A program made the translations under genes and the position numbers. A stretch of DNA of 30,024 nucleotides, taken from positions 1 through 30,024 of the forward strand of contig CAMWMT010000002.1 in assembly GCA_947175375.1 (NCBI GenBank). The letters are read 5' to 3'. Below the pieces are notes generated by a model, which worked only from the letters and a program-made list of their open reading frames with translations, did not search any database and was not told the DNA's origin. The stretch's first letter is position 1, and every line of letters starts with the position of its first letter. Origin of the DNA: an uncultured Clostridiaceae bacterium. GTDB lineage: Bacteria > Bacillota > Clostridia > Lachnospirales > Lachnospiraceae. Of the stretch, positions 8,079-12,516 are shown in pieces.

Positions 8079-8104
8079 CCCCTTTCCGCAAGACTCGGAA
8101 CGGG
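8079..8104 (-). promoter_or_regulatory. Hairpin sequestering the toxin ribosome binding site
   Basis: In the toxin mRNA, CCC-G-TTCCG (8104-8096) pairs with CGGAA-A-GGG (8088-8080) around a seven-base loop. The right arm contains the AAAGGGG ribosome binding site. Such closed initiation regions are common in type I toxin mRNAs. Confidence 0.5.
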
Positions 8105-8134
8105 TGGAAATCACTTTGATGATATGTCATAATT

Positions 8135-8179
8135 TTATACTTGTGGTACAATGACAAGTGACAACTTTTCGTTTACAAT
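8135..8179 (+). promoter_or_regulatory. Dyad operator and promoter of the RNA ligase
   Basis: The dyad TTATACTTGTGGTACAA occupies 8135-8151. It is immediately followed by -35 ATGACA (8151-8156) and, 17 bp on, -10 TACAAT (8174-8179), giving a start near 8186. The same dyad in inverted orientation recurs at 9322-9338, again followed by ATGACAA. On the minus strand the dyad also contains a TATAAA that could serve the small toxin gene, so one regulator could control both directions. Confidence 0.65.
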
Positions 8180-8253
8180 GATCTTATTCGATATTGCTTT
8201 GAAAGGATTTCCATTTGATCGACAGGGGTCATGGAAAACAAGGGGATTAAGAG

Positions 8254-9282
8254 ATGGAAAAGAGAAAGCTGGCATCCATACAATATGTTCATCATATAAC
8301 TCCGATTGAAGGAGCAGACAGAATAGAGTGCGTACATGTGCTGGGATGGCAGTGCGTTGCTAATAAGGGGCTGTTTCAGGTGGGAGATAGTTGTGTATAT
8401 ATGGAAGTGGATTCGTTTCTGCCCATATGTGAACGGTTTGAATTCCTGCGGAACAGCAGTTTTAAAAAGAATGAGCTTCTGGGAGAAGGCTTTCGATTGA
8501 AGACGCAGATCTTTCGCGGACAAATATCACAAGGACTGATACAGCCCTTGTCGATCTTGCCGGAGGGCGATTATCAGATTGGCGATGATGTGACAGACAT
8601 TCTGGGGATCAGAAAGTGGGAAGTCGAAGAAAGAGTTACCAACAGCGGAACTGTGATCGGAGATTTCCCGGATGGCATTCCGAAGACGGATGAACTGAGG
8701 GTACAATCGTATCCGGAACTGATTGATGAATTCAAGTTCGTATCCGGTTATTATATCAGCACCAAGATGGATGGTACGAGTGTCACTATGTACTGGAAAA
8801 ATGGTCATTTTGGTATTTGCGGCAGAAATTATGAGTATGCAGATGATAATAAATGTGCTATGTGGAAGTATGCCCATGAACATGGTATTCCTGAGAAAGT
8901 TGCAGAGAGCAATCTGCCGGATATAGCGATCCAGGGAGAGTTCTGTGGTGCTGGTATCCAGAAAAACCGATTGAAGCTGAAGAAACCAGAATGGTATGTA
9001 TTTACCATAATTGATCTGACTACTCAGCAAAGATATCCGTTGCATAGGATGCAGGAGCTGTGTGAAAAGCTTCAGCTTAAGATGGTGCCAATTGAGGAAG
9101 AGAAAGATTCCTTTGACTATGACAGTGTGGATGTTCTTCTGGAAAGGGCAAAGGGTAAATATCCGTCAGGCATGAACAAGGAAGGCATTGTCATCAGGCC
9201 TGTGGAACCTGTATATTCCAAAATCATCGAAGGACCATTGTCCATGAAGGTATTGAATAATGATTATCTGTTGAAGGAATAG
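8254..9282 (+). CDS. RNA ligase, DRB0094/Rnl5 type (ATP-dependent nick-sealing)
   Basis: A 342-residue ATP-grasp-independent nucleotidyltransferase that joins RNA 3'-OH and 5'-phosphate ends. An N-terminal OB-like domain (about residues 1-130, with LGWQCVANKGLFQVGDSCVY) precedes the ligase domain, the order seen in Deinococcus DRB0094. Motif I is KMDGTS with the adenylated lysine at residue 171. A GICGRN motif follows near 189-194. The family signature IQGEFCGAGIQKNRL is near 227-241, EGIVIR (motif IV) near 308-313 and SMKVLNNDYLLK (motif V) at the C-terminus. Length equals the family norm. The ATG follows AAGGGG. It sits between a small toxin-like gene and a five-tRNA cluster and has its own promoter. 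A role in resealing cleaved tRNA is suggested by context, not shown. Confidence 0.9.
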   Translation: MEKRKLASIQYVHHITPIEGADRIECVHVLGWQCVANKGLFQVGDSCVYMEVDSFLPICERFEFLRNSSFKKNELLGEGFRLKTQIFRGQISQGLIQPLSILPEGDYQIGDDVTDILGIRKWEVEERVTNSGTVIGDFPDGIPKTDELRVQSYPELIDEFKFVSGYYISTKMDGTSVTMYWKNGHFGICGRNYEYADDNKCAMWKYAHEHGIPEKVAESNLPDIAIQGEFCGAGIQKNRLKLKKPEWYVFTIIDLTTQQRYPLHRMQELCEKLQLKMVPIEEEKDSFDYDSVDVLLERAKGKYPSGMNKEGIVIRPVEPVYSKIIEGPLSMKVLNNDYLLKE

Positions 9283-9321
9283 AAGGTCTGAGAATGACTG
9301 AGTAAAACGGAATCAGTAAAG

Positions 9322-9371
9322 TTATACCACAAGTATAATGACAACCAGATCATTTTGTGATAAAGTATAAT
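9322..9371 (+). promoter_or_regulatory. Second copy of the dyad operator, with promoter-like elements
   Basis: TTATACCACAAGTATAA (9322-9338) is the reverse complement of the 8135 dyad with one base different, and it is again followed by ATGACAA (9338-9344). TATAAT hexamers occur at 9336-9341 and 9366-9371. No consensus 17-bp pair is evident: 17 bp after ATGACA comes TAAAGT. The site would control the 51-codon ORF and possibly the tRNA cluster. Confidence 0.5.
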
Positions 9372-9420
9372 ACAGAAAGAAAAAGCGAATCAGAAAATGG
9401 TTCGGGAAAGGAAAAGCAGG

Positions 9421-9576
9421 ATGTTCACAGTAATTCGTAAAAGTTATTATTTATATTTGGACAGTATGAAAAATGCGGCACTCGATTCCAAAGAGTGGAG
9501 CGTTGCTTCCGTGTGCTCATATAAGATAAGACTTGTGCGAAAAGCTGTGGTGCAGGATGTAGGCTTACTGGAATAA
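9421..9576 (+). CDS. Small hypothetical protein (51 residues)
   Basis: An ORF starting MFTVIRKSYYLYLDSMKN, with an AAGGAAAAGCAGG ribosome binding site just before its ATG. It is basic and mostly helical in character, with no membrane helix and no motif I recognise. It lies between a promoter-like region that carries the ligase-type dyad and a strong terminator-like hairpin at 9612-9657. This gives it the layout of a complete single-gene transcription unit. It may be a real small protein of the ligase/tRNA module, a leader ORF, or a remnant. The evidence is context and ribosome binding site only. Confidence 0.4.
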   Translation: MFTVIRKSYYLYLDSMKNAALDSKEWSVASVCSYKIRLVRKAVVQDVGLLE

Positions 9577-9611
9577 AAGACAGGAGCAGACAACTGATAC
9601 ATGGATTTTAG

Positions 9612-9657
9612 AACCGTTTATCTTGTGTGAAGGCACAGGATAGGCGGTTTTCTTTTT
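9612..9657 (+). terminator. Terminator-like hairpin abutting tRNA-Lys
   Basis: The arm AACCG-TTT-ATCTTGTG pairs with CACAGGAT-AGG-CGGTT around a short loop and is followed by TTCTTTTT. The uridine-rich tract ends one base before the first base of tRNA-Lys. It would stop transcripts from the upstream small ORF unless read through. Confidence 0.75.
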
Positions 9658-9729
9658 GCTTCGTTAGCTCAATGGCAGAGCACCTGACTTTTAATCAGGG
9701 GGTTGAGGGTTCAAGTCCCTTGCGGGGCA
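9658..9729 (+). tRNA. tRNA-Lys (anticodon UUU)
   Basis: A 72-nt cloverleaf. The anticodon stem CCTGA/TCAGG encloses loop CTTTTAA, giving anticodon UUU. The T arm is GAGGG-TTCAAGT-CCCTT. The acceptor stem GCTTCGT/GCGGGGC pairs throughout but uses three G-U pairs, which is weak for a housekeeping tRNA. CCA is not encoded. Confidence 0.9.
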
Positions 9730-9738
9730 TTTGAATAA

Positions 9739-9820
9739 GTGCAAGTGGCGGAACAGGCAGACGCGCTGGTCTCAAACACCAGATTCGAAAGAAATGTGAG
9801 TTCAAATCTCACCTTGCACA
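9739..9820 (+). tRNA. tRNA-Leu (anticodon CAA)
   Basis: An 82-nt class II tRNA. Acceptor GTGCAAG/CTTGCAC is perfectly paired. The anticodon stem CTGGT/ACCAG encloses CTCAAAC, giving CAA. The variable arm is present but weak. The T arm is GTGAG-TTCAAAT-CTCAC. CCA is not encoded. Confidence 0.92.
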
Positions 9821-9824
9821 TCAT

Positions 9825-9907
9825 GCACCTGTGGCGGAACAGGCAGACGCAGCGGATTTAAGCTCCGCTGTCCTAAGGACGTGAGAGTTCAAATCTCTCC
9901 AGGTGCA
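9825..9907 (+). tRNA. tRNA-Leu (anticodon UAA)
   Basis: An 83-nt class II tRNA four bases after the previous one. Acceptor GCACCTG/CAGGTGC is perfect. The anticodon stem GCGGA/TCCGC encloses TTTAAGC, giving UAA. The variable arm is GTCCTAAGGAC and the T arm GAGAG-TTCAAAT-CTCTC. Its D arm is the same as in the preceding tRNA-Leu, suggesting an old duplication. Confidence 0.94.
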
Positions 9908-9953
9908 TGTCAGGATCTTATGAGACAATCATGGATCTGGTGAAGAAAAAGTA

Positions 9954-9967
9954 TTTATAATTATAAA
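9954..9967 (+). promoter_or_regulatory. 14-bp palindrome upstream of the XRE gene
   Basis: TTTATAATTATAAA is a perfect palindrome in the gap between tRNA-Leu and the XRE gene and contains a TATAAT hexamer. No clear -35 lies 17 bp upstream. It may be an operator or simply an A+T-rich promoter element. Confidence 0.3.
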
Positions 9968-10047
9968 GCCTTTGGATAGCGTAAAATAAAATCAGGATCA
10001 TCCCTGCAAAAGGTACGGTTCATCCGGAGGCGGAAAAGGAGAAGAAA

Positions 10048-10302
10048 ATGTTTACGATACCGGCTATTGATCTGGCAGCCACCGGGCGGAATATCACCAG
10101 ACTGAGGGAGAATGCAGGTCTGACGGTAAGAGAGCTGCAGGATATTTTTGGATTTGCGACTCCACAGGCCATTTACAAGTGGCAGCACGGAAGGGCAATA
10201 CCTACTGTCGATAATCTGGTCGTGCTAGCGGCAGTGCTGGGGGTCTCCATGGATGAGATTATCATAATTGATGCGAATGTGAAGACGCAGATCAGTGCAT
10301 AG
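10048..10302 (+). CDS. XRE-family helix-turn-helix regulator embedded in a tRNA cluster
   Basis: An 84-residue protein that is almost entirely a Cro/C1-type DNA-binding domain. The helices run through NITRLRENAGLTVRELQDIF, then ATPQAIYKWQHGRAIPTVDNLVVLAAVLGVSMDEII. The pattern Q-x-IYKW-x-x-GRA-x-P is the usual recognition helix of XRE regulators. There is no effector or peptidase domain. The ATG follows AAAAGGAGAAG. It lies between tRNA-Leu and tRNA-Tyr in the same direction, with eight bases to the next tRNA. I infer it may be the regulator that binds the repeated dyads at 8135 and 9322. Prophage or mobile-element regulators look similar. Confidence 0.88.
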   Translation: MFTIPAIDLAATGRNITRLRENAGLTVRELQDIFGFATPQAIYKWQHGRAIPTVDNLVVLAAVLGVSMDEIIIIDANVKTQISA

Positions 10303-10310
10303 GAAATTAA

Positions 10311-10394
10311 GGGCAGGTAAGCCTAGCGGCGAGGGCGGCGGACTGTAAATCCGTTACATCAGAAACATCGTTGGTTCGAGTCCAACCCTGCCCA
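10311..10394 (+). tRNA. tRNA-Tyr (anticodon GUA)
   Basis: An 84-nt class II tRNA. Acceptor GGGCAGG/CCTGCCC is perfect. The anticodon stem GCGGA/TCCGT encloses CTGTAAA, giving GUA. The variable arm is short and the T arm GTTGG-TTCGAGT-CCAAC is good. The D region (AAGCCTAGCGGCGAGGGC) is unlike common clostridial tRNA-Tyr as I remember it. Confidence 0.9.
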
Positions 10395-10398
10395 TTGT

Positions 10399-10486
10399 GT
10401 CCACGTGTCCGAGATGGTTTATGGTACCACCCCGCTAAGGTGGTGTGCGGCATGCCGCACCGAAGGTTCGAATCCTTCCGTGGACG
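10399..10486 (+). tRNA. tRNA-Ser (anticodon GCU) with C33
   Basis: An 88-nt class II tRNA. Acceptor GTCCACG/CGTGGAC and T arm GAAGG-TTCGAAT-CCTTC are perfect. The variable arm TGCGGC-AT-GCCGCA is strong. The anticodon stem CCACC/GGTGG encloses CCGCTAA, giving GCU. Position 33 is C (base 10433) instead of the nearly invariant U, which is unusual for an elongator tRNA. Confidence 0.88.
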
Positions 10487-10521
10487 TTTGCCTCTATCGT
10501 GTGGGGGTGTGTCGGAAAGTG

Positions 10522-10596
10522 CAATCCCGGCTGTATGATAAGCGCTTGTATGGAGTGCGTCGGACAGCCGGGATTGTATTTTCTGTCCCCCTTTTT
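10522..10596 (+). terminator. Terminator after the tRNA cluster
   Basis: A perfect 13-bp stem CAATCCCGGCTGT (10522-10534) with ACAGCCGGGATTG (10564-10576) is followed by TATTTTCTG. An outer GGGGG/CCCCC pairing (10503-10507 with 10587-10591) is then followed by TTTTT. It separates the tRNA cluster from bioY. Confidence 0.8.
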
Positions 10597-10610
10597 GTGT
10601 TTAGCAATCT

Positions 10611-10645
10611 GATTGTAAACTTATTTAAAATATTTGTTTACAATC
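10611..10645 (+). promoter_or_regulatory. BirA (biotin) operator upstream of bioY
   Basis: GATTGTAAAC (10611-10620) and GTTTACAATC (10636-10645) form a perfect inverted repeat with a 15-bp spacer. This matches the layout of Firmicutes BirA boxes. It lies 54 bp before the bioY start, so bioYB is probably repressed by biotinyl-AMP-BirA. Confidence 0.85.
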
Positions 10646-10699
10646 AAAGAAGAAGCGTGTATATTAAGGAGTGAAAATTTGAAGCGGAGGAATCCAAAT

Positions 10700-11260
10700 A
10701 TGAAAAAGCAAAATATTTATAAGCTGTCCACCTGCGCATTGATGACTGCCCTGATGTGTGTCCTAGGTCCCATGTCCATTCCCATTGGTCCGATTCCGGT
10801 ATCTTTGACGAACTTTACCATTTTCCTTGCTGTTTATCTTCTGGGTATGAGGGATGGTACAATCAGTTACATCGTCTACCTGCTGTTAGGCGCAGTGGGA
10901 TTACCAGTCTTTTCCGGTTACCAGGGAGGAATGGCGAAGATCGCAGGTCCTACCGGTGGATACCTGGCAAGCTTTATCCTCACAGCATTGATTGCCGGGT
11001 TTATCATCGAGCGATTTCATGCCCATACAATCATTATGATTCTCGGTATGATCGTCGCTATGCTGGCGGCTTATCTCTTTGGTACGGCCTGGTTTGTGTT
11101 ACAAATGCAATGTGACATATGGTATGCACTGACAACGTGTGTATTGCCGTTTGTTCTGGTCGACGTGGTCAAGATCCTGGTTGTAACCGCATTGGGAAAG
11201 ACGATCCGAAATGCTCTGGCAAAAGCGGATCTGCTGACAATACAAAAAGGAGTTATTTAA
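10700..11260 (+). CDS. bioY: BioY, biotin ECF transporter S component
   Basis: A 186-residue integral membrane protein that binds biotin for an ECF (energy-coupling factor) importer. It has about six hydrophobic segments. The family signature is GPTGGYLASF near residues 83-92, and the N-terminal LMTALMCVLGPMSIPIGPIPVSLTNF is typical of BioY. I chose the ATG at 10700 because CGGAGGAATCCAAAT precedes it; a longer reading would start inside the BirA operator. It is followed one base later by bioB. The EcfA/EcfT energizing module is not in this window and is presumably shared. Confidence 0.95.
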   Translation: MKKQNIYKLSTCALMTALMCVLGPMSIPIGPIPVSLTNFTIFLAVYLLGMRDGTISYIVYLLLGAVGLPVFSGYQGGMAKIAGPTGGYLASFILTALIAGFIIERFHAHTIIMILGMIVAMLAAYLFGTAWFVLQMQCDIWYALTTCVLPFVLVDVVKILVVTALGKTIRNALAKADLLTIQKGVI

Positions 11261-11261
11261 T

Positions 11262-12242
11262 ATGTATATTTTGGCATTAGCAGAAGAAATTATAAGAGGC
11301 CGGCGCATCCGTCGGGAGGATGACCTGACGATCTTTCTGACCTGTGATCAGAAAGAACTCTGTGAAGGAGCAGACCGTATCCGGTCTTATTTTGTCGGAG
11401 AGAAAGTGGATCTCTGTTCGATCATCAATGGCCGCAGCGGCCGCTGTCCGGAAGACTGTAAATACTGTGCGCAGTCTGTGTATCATGACACAGGATGTGA
11501 AGCATATGATTTCCTCCCGGAAGAGACGATCGTGGATGCCTGCAAAATGAATGAAAAGGAAGGCGTGGATCGTTTCTCTATCGTAACTGCCGGCCGGGCG
11601 CTGACCGGTTCGGAATTTCAGAAAGCCCTCCATATTTTCGGGACCATGCATGCAGAGTGTAAGATTGGCCTGTGTGCATCCATGGGTTTCCTCACCGCGG
11701 AACAGCTGCACCAGCTCCATCAGGCGGGCGTGACCAGCTATCATCATAATATTGAAACTTCCAGGCGTTATTTTCCTCAGGTCTGCACAACGCACACCTA
11801 TGACCAGAAAGTGGAAACCTTAAAGCTTGTGAAAGCAGAGGGGATGTGTGCCTGTTCCGGCGGGATCATCGGTATGGGCGAAACCTGGGAGGACCGGCTG
11901 GATATGGCGGTCAGTCTGGCGGAGCTGGGCATTGATTCCATTCCCATCAACGCCCTGATGCCGATTCCTGGCACGCCTCTGGAGCATCAGCAGACGCTTA
12001 CTGAGGATGACATTTTAAGGACGATCGGCTTTTTCCGTTACATCAACCCGGAGGCAAATATCCGTCTGGCAGCAGGACGCGCGCTGTTGACCAATGATGG
12101 TGAACTGGCGTTTCAGTCAGGTGCTTCCGCTTCCATCACTGGTAATATGCTGACCACAACTGCCAGTGCAACAATCCGCAGTGATAAGCAGATGCTGCAA
12201 AAGCTTGGAAGGGATGTAATACCTGATTATTTATACTCATGA
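11262..12242 (+). CDS. bioB: Biotin synthase BioB
   Basis: A 326-residue radical-SAM enzyme that inserts sulfur into dethiobiotin to make biotin. The radical-SAM cluster motif is CPEDCKYC near residues 61-68. The downstream FSIVTAG, CASMG, YHHNIETS and GGIIGMGET segments are all typical of BioB. The C-terminal LTNDGELAFQSGASASITGNMLTT also fits the family. The ATG is preceded by AAAAGGAG with good spacing. It is in one operon with bioY behind a BirA box. No bioF, bioA or bioD is in the window, so the cell may salvage dethiobiotin or carry those genes elsewhere. Confidence 0.96.
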   Translation: MYILALAEEIIRGRRIRREDDLTIFLTCDQKELCEGADRIRSYFVGEKVDLCSIINGRSGRCPEDCKYCAQSVYHDTGCEAYDFLPEETIVDACKMNEKEGVDRFSIVTAGRALTGSEFQKALHIFGTMHAECKIGLCASMGFLTAEQLHQLHQAGVTSYHHNIETSRRYFPQVCTTHTYDQKVETLKLVKAEGMCACSGGIIGMGETWEDRLDMAVSLAELGIDSIPINALMPIPGTPLEHQQTLTEDDILRTIGFFRYINPEANIRLAAGRALLTNDGELAFQSGASASITGNMLTTTASATIRSDKQMLQKLGRDVIPDYLYS

Positions 12243-12377
12243 ACGATAAGGTTTGTATGCAATGTAACCTGAGCTGATGCAGCTTTTCCAATCCACTTCA
12301 TTGACAGATTCTCCTGCTGGATTGAGATTATGCTGCGTCAGTTTCTTACCCTGTCCATATTTGGCATGATAGTTCAT
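12237..12377 (-). CDS. Possible small protein (46 residues), convergent with bioB
   Basis: An ORF starting MNYHAKYGQGKKLTQHNL and ending YIAYKPYRS, rich in Tyr, Lys and Asn. Its last codons overlap the end of bioB by six bases on the other strand. A weak purine-rich stretch precedes the ATG. No family is recognised. The interval 12243-12430 has no other visible content and lacks a clear terminator after bioB. It could be a real small protein, the remnant of a larger gene, or chance. Confidence 0.3.
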   Translation of the reverse strand: MNYHAKYGQGKKLTQHNLNPAGESVNEVDWKSCISSGYIAYKPYRS

Positions 12378-12432
12378 TTTTCAGTTTTTCTCATTTTCCC
12401 TCAATAAATAATATTAAAAATTTGTAAAAATA

Positions 12433-12489
12433 TTGACCAGTGGTCATTTCTGTAGTATAACATATAATGTATTAAATGACCAATGGACA
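12433..12489 (+). promoter_or_regulatory. MMPL promoter with two TetR-type operators
   Basis: -35 TTGACC (12433-12438) and -10 TATAAC (12456-12461) are 17 bp apart. TGACCAGTGGTCA (12434-12446) is a perfect dyad over the -35. TGACCAATGGACA (12477-12489) repeats it downstream of the start with one mismatch. TetR regulators of MMPL pumps commonly use such sites, but no TetR gene adjoins this operon. Confidence 0.75.
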
Positions 12490-12516
12490 TTTTTGAAAAT
12501 ATGGAAGGTGAGGAGT

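Larger units (their letters stand above)
7976..8104 (+). ncRNA. Candidate antisense antitoxin RNA
   Basis: Inferred transcript from the 7942-7969 promoter. It would be complementary to the whole 27-codon peptide ORF and its ribosome binding site. It may end at the hairpin 8080-8104, although that hairpin has no uridine run and the 3' end is uncertain. The geometry, an antisense RNA starting beyond the 3' end of a small hydrophobic toxin gene, is that of known type I toxin-antitoxin loci such as txpA/RatA. Confidence 0.35.

Noticed and set aside
9907..9960. 17-codon ORF beginning on the last base of tRNA-Leu(UAA)
   Set aside because: The ATG is made by the tRNA discriminator base and there is no ribosome binding site; most likely chance.
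10405..10674. 89-codon plus-strand frame
   Set aside because: It lies over tRNA-Ser, the terminator and the BirA box; it has no ribosome binding site and its content is explained by those elements.
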